Shown here one piece after another: positions 45,251 through 53,231 of a stretch of DNA of 64,000 nt. A program made the translations under genes and the position numbers. Below the pieces are notes generated by a model, which did not search any database, had not been told where the DNA came from, and was given only the letters and a program-made list of their open reading frames with translations. Position 1 is the first letter of the stretch, and each line of letters starts with the position of its first letter. The stretch covers positions 11,038-75,037 of the forward strand of contig NZ_KV795243.1 of NCBI RefSeq assembly GCF_001808955.1. The letters run 5' to 3'. Source of the DNA: Rothia sp. HMSC078H08. Lineage in GTDB: Bacteria; Actinomycetota; Actinomycetes; Actinomycetales; Micrococcaceae.

Positions 45251-46278
45251 TGGCAAATATGACGAACAAGATCACCCGCCGCTCCTTCGGCGCACTCGCA
45301 CTCGGCTCCTTCGGCGCCCTCGCCCTGGCGGCATGCGGCTCCTCCAACACTTCCGGCTCTTCCTCCGCGTCTGCTTCTGCGACCGGTAAGAAGGTGGCAC
45401 CCTCCGCGCTGCCCTCCGGCATGGGCACCACCACCGTTGACGGCGAATTCCCCCGCACCGTCAAGCACTTCCGCGGTGAAACCACCATCAAATCCGCACC
45501 CTCCAAGGTCGTGATTCTCTCCACCGGTCAGCTCGACGGCGTGCTCTCCCTGGGCATCGTGCCCGTCGGCGCGGCAACCGCCGGTGATGCCGACCTGGTC
45601 CCCACCTACCTGAAGACCAAGTTCTCCGATAAGTCCGCAGAGCTCGACAAGATTGCCAAGGTCGGCAAGCGCACCGACCCGGACGTTGAGGCTATCGCGA
45701 ACCTCAAGCCCGACCTGATCCTCATCAACAACACCAACAAGAAGGACGAGCTGTACGAGTCCCTCGCCAAGATCGCGCCGACCGTGGTCACCGAGGGCAC
45801 CGGCATCAACTGGAAGCAGGACTTCCTGCTGATTGCCGCCGCGCTGGGCACCACCGAGAAGGCTGAGAAGCTCATGGAGGAGTACAACACCAAGGCGAAG
45901 TCGGTCGGTCAGAAGGCTGGCAGCGAGAAGACCTTCTCCTTCCTGTACACTTCCGCTGACCGCACCCGCATCTTCGCGAAGTCCTCGTTCGTGGGCTCCA
46001 TCTGCGTGGATGCATCCCTGGCACGCCCCGCGGCTGCGCAGGTTGAGAAGACCTCCGTGGACCTGAGCGCCGAGCAGCTCGACCAGGCTGACGCAGACTA
46101 CCTGTTCTACGGCGTGCAGGGTGGCGACGAGTCCAAGCTGACCAAGGAAGCCCTGTGGAGCACCCTCAAGGCTGTCACCGAGAAGCACGCACACAGCGTG
46201 GATCCCGACATGTTCTTCCTGAACGCTGGCCCGGCTGCTGCGCTCGGTGTTCTGGAGACCATCGAGAAGGCGCTCTAA
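45250..46278 (+). CDS. Iron-siderophore-binding lipoprotein
   Basis: The 342-residue protein has a lipoprotein signal with a Tat-like TRRSFGALALG and lipobox ALAAC at Cys29. The mature part is a class III periplasmic-binding-type fold: SAPSKVVILSTGQLDGVLSLGIVPVG at the first lobe, VEAIANLKPDLILINNTNKK, a long connecting helix, and the second lobe with YLFYGVQGGD. It delivers a ferric siderophore to the FecCD permeases encoded divergently. No clear ribosome site precedes either ATG (45250 or 45259), in line with a leaderless message. The terminator is at 46316. Confidence 0.92.
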   Translation: MANMTNKITRRSFGALALGSFGALALAACGSSNTSGSSSASASATGKKVAPSALPSGMGTTTVDGEFPRTVKHFRGETTIKSAPSKVVILSTGQLDGVLSLGIVPVGAATAGDADLVPTYLKTKFSDKSAELDKIAKVGKRTDPDVEAIANLKPDLILINNTNKKDELYESLAKIAPTVVTEGTGINWKQDFLLIAAALGTTEKAEKLMEEYNTKAKSVGQKAGSEKTFSFLYTSADRTRIFAKSSFVGSICVDASLARPAAAQVEKTSVDLSAEQLDQADADYLFYGVQGGDESKLTKEALWSTLKAVTEKHAHSVDPDMFFLNAGPAAALGVLETIEKAL

Positions 46279-46315
46279 GCCTTTCTCGTCTCGTGTAGAG
46301 ATTCGTTTTCGCTGG

Positions 46316-46374
46316 AAGCCCCGCATCTGTATCTTTCACGTCCTGCGCGTGAGGGTGAGGAGGCGGGGCTTTCT
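46316..46374 (+). terminator. Terminator after the siderophore-binding protein
   Basis: AAGCCCCGC (46316-46324) pairs with GCGGGGCTT (46363-46371), followed by TT. The loop is long (38 bases). Confidence 0.6.
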
Positions 46375-46544
46375 GCACGCTCTGCACCAGCGTTTCTGCC
46401 TGCCGGATGCACTCGTGACCGAAACCGGTGCGCGCCTGCCCGAAATAGGGTCTAATGGGGGTAGAAGGCGCCGCGGTACCGTTGCCTCGCGCCTTCACAC
46501 CGAACCTTTCACACCGATTAATTCACCGACGAAACGAGCACATC

Positions 46545-47444
46545 ATGCCGATGAATAACCCCTCCGAAGAGACCCTGGCGCAGGCACGCCGCGTCATCGA
46601 CGCGCTCAACGAGCGTGGCGCGCGTAAGCAGGCGATTCGCCTGAAGGTCAGCAGCCCGGACGCGCCGCTGCCGCAGACCGCATCCAAGTTTGGCGGCCGC
46701 CCGTACCTGCCCGCGGGCGAGTCTGCACCGACTAATGAGAAGGGTGAGCCGCTGGGCATGATTGCGCAGATTAACTGCGCCGACCTGCCCGAAAACGACA
46801 TCTACCCGGCGACCGGCATGCTGCAGTTCTGGATCGACCCGAACGACGAAGAGTGCATGTGGGGTTACGACTACGAGAACCCGCTCTCGCAGAAGAACCA
46901 CCGCGTTATCTACTACGAGACGCTGGGCGAGCCGAACCCGGATGCGCCGTACCCGACCGTGAACTGGGATGACTACGGTTGGCCCTTCGGACGTGACGGT
47001 AAGGGCACCGTCGAGGAGGTTGTCGAGTACGCGCTCGCCTTCGAGACCTGGGAGCAGGGCTTCCTGGATGGCGGCTACGAAATCTACGACCGGTTCGCTG
47101 ACGCCTGGGACGAGATGTACCCGGACCAGAAGCTGCCCGAGGAACCGAACGCACGCGATGACGCCTCCTATAACCTGCTGGAGCCCTTCGAATCGGAGGA
47201 GAGGGATTACTCGCATATCGGCGGCTACCCCTCGTTCGTGCAGAATGACCCGCGCGACGAGTTTGAGGAGCTGCGCGGCCACACGGTGAACCTGCTGACC
47301 ATCGAATCGGAGTGGGGTGAGGACGCCGAGGAGGGCGTGTACGTGATGTGGGGTGATGCCGGTGCGGCGAACTGGCTGATTACTCCGGAGGCGCTTGCCG
47401 CCCGCGACTTCTCGCAGGTCGTCTTTGAGTGGGCCTGCGGCTAA
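46545..47444 (+). CDS. DUF1963 (YwqG-like) protein
   Basis: The start is taken at 46545 (MPMNNPSEE); an upstream in-frame start at 46455 would add 30 residues of unlikely sequence. The 299-residue protein fits DUF1963: SKFGGRPYLPAGE, GMIAQINCADLP, GMLQFWIDPND, and a C-terminal SHIGGYPSFVQNDPR and VMWGDAGAANWLI. The family is cytosolic and of unknown biochemical role, often seen in toxin-immunity contexts. The gene is rich in Asp/Glu and stands alone. Confidence 0.88.
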   Translation: MPMNNPSEETLAQARRVIDALNERGARKQAIRLKVSSPDAPLPQTASKFGGRPYLPAGESAPTNEKGEPLGMIAQINCADLPENDIYPATGMLQFWIDPNDEECMWGYDYENPLSQKNHRVIYYETLGEPNPDAPYPTVNWDDYGWPFGRDGKGTVEEVVEYALAFETWEQGFLDGGYEIYDRFADAWDEMYPDQKLPEEPNARDDASYNLLEPFESEERDYSHIGGYPSFVQNDPRDEFEELRGHTVNLLTIESEWGEDAEEGVYVMWGDAGAANWLITPEALAARDFSQVVFEWACG

Positions 47445-47470
47445 ACGTGGTTTTGGCTGAATAGTCGAAT

Positions 47471-47515
47471 GGGGAGGGAAATAGAGAATAACCGCTCTAT
47501 TTCCCTCCCCTTTTT
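47471..47515. terminator. Strong bidirectional terminator
   Basis: A perfect 16-bp stem (47471-47486 with 47495-47510) followed by TTTTT, between the convergent DUF1963 and AlbA_2/HATPase genes. Confidence 0.85.
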
Positions 47516-47537
47516 GTGTACCTTTTATCGGGTACGT

Positions 47538-49139
47538 CTAAGCAGCGCGATACTTACGGTTCTTACTACGCGGCGGAGCCGTAGGAACAATCAGCTTCGC
47601 CTCCACAAGACGGCGCAGATCATTCGTGATGGAGGTACGTGAAGCACCCCGACCCCAATGCTCTTGGATATATGTCGTGGAAACAGCCTCGCCCTGTGCA
47701 CGCAGGCCACGCACAATACCAGCCTGGCGTTCGCTGAGGCCGTCAAGCGACGCATCGGCCCCCGCCGGTTCGACGGCGTCGGCTGAATGTTTGCCCGTGG
47801 AATGGGTTGCTTGCTGAGTCTTATCCTCAGGCGCGGTCTTCTGTTCCGTAGAAGACGCACCCTGCGGGGGCTGCATCAGAGTGACCTGCACATAGAGTAG
47901 ACGGTCAGCAAACTGGGGAGCGGGCAGACCCGCCTCCTTCAGCGCGCGCAGAACCGTGGGAATACCGGAAGCCCTATTCTCTGCAATCAAACGCCCCGTA
48001 CCCGGATCGGGCAGATCAGTCAGAATGCTTGCCAAGTAGCTGTTGCGGGTTGAAGAAACACCGGGCTGACCGAAATCTCGGATAGTCACAGCACCGTAGA
48101 TACCGCCCGGGCTACGCACCACCAGGCGGTTGGTGTAGAGCTCAACCTGCACCTGCGAGCCGCGCGCACCCGGCGAGTAGTCGCGGTGCATGAGGGCGTT
48201 GACCAGGAGCTCGCGGATAGCCTCCAGCGGATACTCGTAGCGCTCAACCCGCCCGATACCGCTGCTGTTGAGGCCCTCCATCGTGGACGTTTTGCGCATA
48301 TTGCGAACTAAAACGCCCATAGCTTCATCCAACATGGAGGGGATAGGGCCGGTACAGCTGTGATTGTCCAGGAAGCGTCGACCGTCCTCAGTAACCTCAC
48401 CAAGCTCTTCACCGGGAAGAACAACAACGCTCATCATCAGCTGCGGGAAGAACGCCTGCGGGTATGAGCCCATGGCGAGAAGCGCTCCAAGAGTGGGTAC
48501 TTCTCGGCCCTCAGAATCGATGCGTAGAATGCGTGCCTGCAGAAGAACCTCACGGTCAGAAAGCGCCGCAAAAACACGAGGCTGCTCCTCGCGCAGGCGA
48601 GCGACATAGGCACTCACAAGGGTGGGGGAGAGGTCCTTGAAGCTTGCCTCGCTGACCAGCTCCTCGTCGTAGCGGGGCTGACTGCGGTTCTCTAGGAGGC
48701 GGTCAATCTCGTACTTGGTGAGGCGAATATCCGCCTCACCAACACGCTGATAGGAGCCGTTATACATGCCGTGTGCTTCGATGTAGTAGGGCTTCTGCGT
48801 CGGGTCGCCAGGGAGTACATCGATGCGCACGATACGGTGCTGGCCCTCTACCGCCTCAATGTGAATATCTGCCGGAGGTCGAGGCGTAATCTTGGAACGG
48901 ATTGCCTCAACGGATGCATCATGGACTGCCTGTGCGTTGAAACCTTCAACCGGCTGTAGACCTTCTGCCGGGTCGGTGAGGCCGAGAAGAATGGTGCCAC
49001 CGTCTCCATTAGCGAAAGCGCTAACGGTTTCAAGAACAGACTTGGGGAACCCGCCAGCTGCAGCTTTGACTTCTACCTGTCCGTTTTCAGCCTGGCTACG
49101 GCGTAGGTTATCGATGAGTTCGGCGGTGTTTGTTTCCAT
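47538..49139 (-). CDS. AlbA_2-HATPase_c_4-wHTH putative transcriptional regulator
   Basis: The 533-residue protein has an AlbA_2 module (about 10-150): GQVEVKAAAGGFPKS, VSAFANGDGGTILLGLTD, GMYNGSYQRVGEADIRLT. A HATPase_c_4 segment follows with AIRELLVNALMHRDYSPGARGSQ near residue 316. A low-complexity linker (about 430-465) leads to a C-terminal helix-turn-helix with TYIQEHWGRGASRTSITNDLRRLVEAKLI. This architecture is widespread in bacterial regulators related to RecG-like annotations. The upstream region contains a regular array of TCATAAC/GTTATGA half-sites (49172-49383), which suggests autoregulation. Confidence 0.85.
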   Translation of the reverse strand: METNTAELIDNLRRSQAENGQVEVKAAAGGFPKSVLETVSAFANGDGGTILLGLTDPAEGLQPVEGFNAQAVHDASVEAIRSKITPRPPADIHIEAVEGQHRIVRIDVLPGDPTQKPYYIEAHGMYNGSYQRVGEADIRLTKYEIDRLLENRSQPRYDEELVSEASFKDLSPTLVSAYVARLREEQPRVFAALSDREVLLQARILRIDSEGREVPTLGALLAMGSYPQAFFPQLMMSVVVLPGEELGEVTEDGRRFLDNHSCTGPIPSMLDEAMGVLVRNMRKTSTMEGLNSSGIGRVERYEYPLEAIRELLVNALMHRDYSPGARGSQVQVELYTNRLVVRSPGGIYGAVTIRDFGQPGVSSTRNSYLASILTDLPDPGTGRLIAENRASGIPTVLRALKEAGLPAPQFADRLLYVQVTLMQPPQGASSTEQKTAPEDKTQQATHSTGKHSADAVEPAGADASLDGLSERQAGIVRGLRAQGEAVSTTYIQEHWGRGASRTSITNDLRRLVEAKLIVPTAPPRSKNRKYRAA

Positions 49140-49171
49140 GCATGCTCCCGATGGCTACTTCTTGGTGAACG

Positions 49172-49383
49172 TCATAACAGCATCATAACAATTTCTGCGA
49201 TGATGTTGTTATGATCCTGCGATGATGTTGTTATGATGCGGTATTCTCACCATTCTTAGGATCTTAAAAACCCCGGAATTGCAGGCTAAAACCGGGTATT
49301 TTTATCAGTCTCATTAATCGCGCATCATATCAGCCGTCATAACAGAAGTTGTTATGACGGCTGATATGATACCCCGTCATAAT
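49172..49383. promoter_or_regulatory. Array of TCATAAC/GTTATGA operator-like half-sites
   Basis: Exact half-sites start at 49172, 49183, 49208, 49230, 49337 and 49351, with a variant TCATAAT at 49377. Spacings of 11 and 22 bases match one and two helical turns. The pair at 49337/49351 lies inside a perfect inverted repeat with 20-bp arms (49324-49343 and 49351-49370) and a 7-base loop. A 20-base unit (TGCGATGATGTTGTTATGAT) is directly repeated at about 49197 and 49219. The array lies between the regulator and the divergent metY-like gene. Confidence 0.65.
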
Positions 49384-49503
49384 CCGCAATAAACGACATA
49401 TAGGTACCCGCACTTGGTGCGCCCCGCCGCCGGTGGCACAGTATAAAGTCGAGCCACTATCGACTCCCCGCACACAGGCGGGCAGATACACAGGAGCAAA
49501 CCA

Positions 49504-50964
49504 ATGGCTGAACACACTTTCGGCTTCCGCACCCGCGCACTACACGCGGGCGGCACCCCCGACGCCGAGCACGGTGCCCGCGCGGTCCCCATCTACCAGA
49601 CCACCTCCTTCGTCTTCAAAGACGCTGACGACGCCGCGAACCTCTTCTCCCTGCAGAAGTACGGCAACATCTACTCGCGCCTGTCCAACCCCACCGTCGC
49701 CGCGCTGGAGGAGCGCATCGCCTCCCTCGAAGGCGGCATCGGCGCGGTAGCGACCGCCTCCGGCATGGCTGCCGAGTTCATCACCTTCGCGGCTCTGTGC
49801 CAGCAGGGCGACCACATTGTGGCTTCTTCGCAGCTGTACGGCGGCACCGTCACCCAGCTGGACGTATCCCTGCGCCGCTTCGGCATTGAAACCACCTTCG
49901 TGCCCGGCACCGACCCCGCCGACTACAAGGCGGCACTGACCGAGAACACCAAGGCAATCTACACCGAGATCGTGGCGAACCCCTCCGGTGAGGTTGCCGA
50001 CCTGGAAGGCCTCGCAGAGGTCGCACACGAGGCGGGTATCCCCCTGGTCGTGGACGCAACCCTGTCCACCCCCTACCTGATCCGCCCCATCGAGCACGGC
50101 GCGGACATCGTCATTCACTCGGTCACCAAGTTCCTGGGCGGTCACGGCACCACCCTCGGCGGTATCGTCGTCGAGTCCGGTCGTTTCAACTGGGGTAACG
50201 GCAACTTCCCGTCCATGACCGAGCCGGTTCCCTCCTACAACGGCGTGTCCTGGTGGGGTAACTTCGGTGAGTTCGGTTTCCTGACTAAGCTGCGTTCTGA
50301 GCAGCTGCGTGACTTCGGTCCGTCGCTGAGCCCGCAGTCCGCGTTCAACCTGCTGCAGGGCGTTGAGACCTTGCCGCAGCGCATGGACGCGCACCTGGCG
50401 AACGCTAAGCAGGTTGTTGCCTGGCTGGTTGAGGATCAGCGTATCGCCTACGTGAACTACGCCGGCCTGGAAGACCACCCGCACCACGAGCGTGCGAAGA
50501 AGCTTCTGCCGCTGGGTGTCGGTTCCGTGTTCTCCTTCGGTGTGAAGGGCACCGAGAAGGCGTCCGGCCGTCTGGTCGGTGGCGAGTTCATTGGCGCCCT
50601 GCAGCTGGCAAGCCACCTGGCAAACATTGGTGACTCCCGCACTCTCGTGCTGCACCCGGGTTCGACCACGCACCAGCAGCTGTCGCGTGAGCAGCTTGAG
50701 GCTGCCGGCGTGGGTGAGGACCTGATCCGTATCTCGGTGGGTCTGGAAGACGTCGAAGACATCATTTGGGACCTGGACCAGGCGCTGACCTACGCGACCG
50801 GCCTGAACCACGCCGGTGAGCGTGTGGGCGAGTCCAGCGCAGACAAGGTTGTGGAGGCTGAGGAGGCGGTTGCCGCCGCTAAGGCCGCCGAGGACGCTGC
50901 CGCCGCTGAGGCTGCTGCTGGCGCATCCTGCTCCCTGCCTACTACCACTCAGGAGGAGAAGTAA
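49504..50964 (+). CDS. O-acetylhomoserine sulfhydrylase-type PLP enzyme (MetY-like)
   Basis: The 486-residue protein belongs to the Cys/Met-metabolism PLP enzymes. It shows FGFRTRALHAGG, SRLSNPTVAALEERIASLEGG, VDATLSTPYLIRPIEHGADIV and the PLP lysine in SVTKFLGGHGTTLGG (near 208), followed by the long insert typical of MetY. It likely makes homocysteine from O-acetylhomoserine and sulfide. The core ends near residue 440; an Ala/Glu-rich extension of about 45 residues ending GASCSLPTTTQEEK is unusual. Its stop overlaps the start of the CoA-binding gene by one base, so the two are coupled. Confidence 0.9.
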   Translation: MAEHTFGFRTRALHAGGTPDAEHGARAVPIYQTTSFVFKDADDAANLFSLQKYGNIYSRLSNPTVAALEERIASLEGGIGAVATASGMAAEFITFAALCQQGDHIVASSQLYGGTVTQLDVSLRRFGIETTFVPGTDPADYKAALTENTKAIYTEIVANPSGEVADLEGLAEVAHEAGIPLVVDATLSTPYLIRPIEHGADIVIHSVTKFLGGHGTTLGGIVVESGRFNWGNGNFPSMTEPVPSYNGVSWWGNFGEFGFLTKLRSEQLRDFGPSLSPQSAFNLLQGVETLPQRMDAHLANAKQVVAWLVEDQRIAYVNYAGLEDHPHHERAKKLLPLGVGSVFSFGVKGTEKASGRLVGGEFIGALQLASHLANIGDSRTLVLHPGSTTHQQLSREQLEAAGVGEDLIRISVGLEDVEDIIWDLDQALTYATGLNHAGERVGESSADKVVEAEEAVAAAKAAEDAAAAEAAAGASCSLPTTTQEEK

Positions 50965-51470
50965 TGACTGAGAAGCGTACCTGGGTGGGTCCTTCCGCCC
51001 CTGAGCGTCTGAACATTCTGCGTAATACCCGCACGATCGCGATTGTGGGTATGAGCGATAAGATTTCGCGTGCCTCGTACTTTGTGGCAACGTACCTGCA
51101 GTCGGCGTCGCCGTACAAGCTGTATTTTGTGAACCCGATTCTGGCGGCGAAGGGCAAGCTTGTGCTGGGTCAGCCGGTGTACCCGTCGCTGCAGGACCTG
51201 CCGGAGGTCCCGGATCTGGTGGAGATTTTCCGCCGTAATGAGGACCTGCCGGGCGTGGTTCAGGAGGCTGTGGATCTGGGCGCGAAGACCGTCTGGATGC
51301 AGCTGGGCTCCTGGAGTGAGGAGGCTGCCGCGATTGGTGAGGCTGCCGGCCTGAACGTGGTGATGGATAAGTGCGTGAAGATTGAGCATGCGCGTTTCCA
51401 CGGTGGCCTGCACCTGGCTGGTTTCAACACGGGCGTGATTTCTTCGAAGCGTCAGGTGCTGTCCAAGTAG
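50964..51470 (+). CDS. CoA-binding domain protein (YccU-like)
   Basis: The 168-residue protein is a single Rossmann-type CoA_binding_2 domain: NILRNTRTIAIVGMSDKISRAS, ASPYKLYFVNPILAAKGK, VYPSLQDLPEVPDLVEIFRR, AKTVWMQLGSWSEEAA and the end DKCVKIEHARF. AGGAGGAG at 50951-50958 is its ribosome site, inside the end of the metY-like gene. The family is found beside methionine/cysteine genes in several actinobacteria, but its reaction is unknown. The terminator at 51538 follows. Confidence 0.9.
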   Translation: MTEKRTWVGPSAPERLNILRNTRTIAIVGMSDKISRASYFVATYLQSASPYKLYFVNPILAAKGKLVLGQPVYPSLQDLPEVPDLVEIFRRNEDLPGVVQEAVDLGAKTVWMQLGSWSEEAAAIGEAAGLNVVMDKCVKIEHARFHGGLHLAGFNTGVISSKRQVLSK

Positions 51471-51537
51471 CCTGCGCTGTGTAAGCTGCGGCTACCGTAG
51501 CTTGTAATTACAAAAATTAGGCGCTTGTCAGCGTGCT

Positions 51538-51584
51538 AGGAGGGGCGTACCCGGGGTGATTCCCGGGTACGCCCCTCCTTCATT
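51538..51584 (+). terminator. Terminator of the metY-like operon, first copy of a locus-specific repeat
   Basis: A perfect 18-bp stem (51538-51555 with 51562-51579) with loop GTGATT and trailer TC. The core GGGGCGTACCCGGGGTGATTC recurs at 52836-52856 on the other side of the Abi_2 gene. Confidence 0.85.
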
Positions 51585-51642
51585 AAGGACGATGTAGCGA
51601 TATAAGCAACCAGAAGATAACCAGGGAAAACGCCCAGATTCC

Positions 51643-51671
51643 TTGAGAGCGTGTAGCTTCAATGTTATGGT
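51643..51671 (+). promoter_or_regulatory. Promoter of candidate small RNA upstream of the Abi_2 gene
   Basis: TTGAGA (51643-51648), a 17-base spacer and TATGGT (51666-51671). It predicts a start at about 51678. Confidence 0.55.
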
Positions 51672-51677
51672 TGTACT

Positions 51678-51732
51678 AACAGTCCCCCCTCCGCCTCTGA
51701 TTCAAGCGCATCTCGAGGGGGTCCTTTTTTAT
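51678..51732 (+). ncRNA. Candidate structured small RNA or attenuator leader of the Abi_2 gene
   Basis: From the predicted start the transcript runs about 55 nt and ends in a hairpin (CCCCCTC 51685-51691 with GAGGGGG 51715-51721) plus TCCTTTTTT, a textbook terminator. The loop can pair again (CGC 51692-51694 with GCG 51706-51708). The Abi_2 gene begins only about 35 bases later, so its mRNA should depend on read-through. Published work links AbiF-type HEPN proteins to an adjacent non-coding RNA antitoxin (from memory); the layout here fits that idea. Confidence 0.45.
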
Positions 51733-51766
51733 GTTCGGTTCTACGGCGAACCGAGTAAGGAGAGCA

Positions 51767-52771
51767 GTGGTTTTGCCCAAGGAATCGTGCGTATTTCTGC
51801 CTTCAATAGAGGACCAGAAGGAATACCTTGTTGCTAAGAGGTATTTTCCTCAGGGAACGACCCTGAGCGATGATGACCGAGACATGCTTGCATGCTCTAA
51901 TTTCCACTACCTTCTGGGATACTTTCGTAATTACAACAAATACAAGAGCGAGGGATTTCTGCCTGAGAAGCCAGACATCTCAGATATTTTAGATATTGTG
52001 CGTATGGATGTGGAGGTCTCTTCCCTCCTGTACGGATACATGAGGCAGAGCGAACAGGCGATTCGAGCTGCATGGGTGGAAGCATTCTGTACTTATCGTA
52101 GTCCCCATGAGTACCTCAACCCGGATGTATATATCTGCATAAATCAGGACAGGCCAGTAGATGCGCTTATCAAAGATATGATGCGGCATATCCTGCGATA
52201 CCGTGAACCGTATGTTCGTGAGCGTATTGAGGAGTGGTGGAAATCTTGCGCTAAAAGTTCCTCTAAAAATCCCTCTGAAAGCTTGGAAGACTGGGAAGAT
52301 GTTGAGGCGCTTCGAGAGATGATGCAAAAAGAGCTTCCCCTGTGGTCTATTGTTGATTCGTTTTCTTTGGGACTTCTCTCCCACGCAGTGGTCCAAAGTT
52401 ATGCTTCAGAAACCTCCACTGAGTCTGGAGGTTCTGAAAAGTTGCTGCTCTACAAAAAGACCGCAGGGTATATGGGGGTGAACCATAAGCACTTTGAGGG
52501 CCGTCTTAAGTCTCTGACCACTCTGAGAAACCGTGTAGCTCATGGTTCTCGCCTCTGGATGATGCCAACGACTGATACCTCTGCAAAGCCTAAAATTTTT
52601 GCTAAGGACCTCCGCGAAGCGGACCCGAAAGGTATGTTGGTCAGCTTCGCCAATGTTGCTCTTTTGCAGGGAAACACCTGTCGTCAGAGGGAGGCCTGGA
52701 AAGCGATAAAAGCTTTAGTGAAGCAGAATGAGAGCTACTACATTGGCGTAGGTTCGCAGAAAATCTTCTGA
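51767..52771 (+). CDS. Abi_2 (AbiD/AbiF)-family HEPN protein, putative abortive-infection toxin
   Basis: The start is taken at GTG 51767 (AAGGAG at 51757-51762); TTG 51773 and an in-frame ATG at 51731 inside the terminator T run are alternatives. The 334-residue protein has the Abi_2 plan: an N-terminal FHYLLGYFRNY motif, VRMDVEVSSLLYGYMRQSEQAIRAAW, and the HEPN motif R254-N-R-V-A-H259 near the end, the RNase active-site signature. AbiD/AbiF proteins block phage by abortive infection and are thought to act on RNA. Codon use is more AT-rich than in the neighbours. The gene lies between two copies of the metY-operon terminator. Confidence 0.8.
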   Translation: MVLPKESCVFLPSIEDQKEYLVAKRYFPQGTTLSDDDRDMLACSNFHYLLGYFRNYNKYKSEGFLPEKPDISDILDIVRMDVEVSSLLYGYMRQSEQAIRAAWVEAFCTYRSPHEYLNPDVYICINQDRPVDALIKDMMRHILRYREPYVRERIEEWWKSCAKSSSKNPSESLEDWEDVEALREMMQKELPLWSIVDSFSLGLLSHAVVQSYASETSTESGGSEKLLLYKKTAGYMGVNHKHFEGRLKSLTTLRNRVAHGSRLWMMPTTDTSAKPKIFAKDLREADPKGMLVSFANVALLQGNTCRQREAWKAIKALVKQNESYYIGVGSQKIF

Positions 52772-52833
52772 AAACAGCGACAGTCCCGCAGGCACCTCGC
52801 ATTATGACGCTGGCGTTCTCATTGGACTAAGAG

Positions 52834-52869
52834 AGGGGGCGTACCCGGGGTGATTCCCGGGGCGCCCCT
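52834..52869 (+). terminator. Second, decayed copy of the 51538 terminator
   Basis: The left arm and loop match 51540-51561 closely, while the right arm has lost two bases (CCCGGGGCGCCCC). It sits after the Abi_2 stop. Confidence 0.65.
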
Positions 52870-53008
52870 AATCTGTGCCCGGTGGAGCATTCGGCGCGTT
52901 GTGGGCGAGATTGAGGGCGTAGCATCGCCCCTTGTCGAGAGCAGTTCAGCTTTAAGGTAAACCTGACCCCTATGTTCTGGGGTGCTAAGCCGGTATCCTA
53001 GTGTGGAG

Positions 53009-53055
53009 CCCGGCGGCCGGTACACAGCACACACGCGTACCGACCGCCGGGTTTT
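53009..53055 (+). terminator. Strong hairpin with T run, possible end of a small transcript
   Basis: Arms 53009-53023 and 53037-53051 pair over 15 bp with one mismatch and are followed by TTTT. A TATCCT hexamer at 52994-52999 lies just upstream. No gene precedes it on the plus strand within 230 bases, so it may end a short RNA or act as an attenuator. Confidence 0.55.
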
Positions 53056-53231
53056 CCTCTCTCACAGATTGTGACGGAATATTACGTTGAATTCTCTCGG
53101 GTCTGGAATAACTGTAGGATAGCCAGCGTTGCACCCGCAGAGAGGGGCACACCGCACGATGCCCCCGGGTTACCGCAGGGTGACAACCCGCAACTACAAG
53201 AGCATCAACCACCACACGAAAGAAGAACACT

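Larger units (their letters stand above)
52772..53231. other. 460-base intergenic region with two hairpins before the amino-acid transporter
   Basis: No protein gene is supported. It holds the second copy of the metY-operon hairpin (52834-52869), a strong hairpin with T run (53009-53055) and the leader of the transporter operon. The leader has a possible hairpin near 53168-53193 (GGTTACC...GGTGACAACC). I could not match it to a known riboswitch. Confidence 0.5.

Noticed and set aside
49384..49503. Possible SAM riboswitch before the metY-like gene
   Set aside because: I looked for SAM-I/SAM-IV-type conserved cores and hairpins and found none. The only clear structure is the TCATAAC dyad further upstream.
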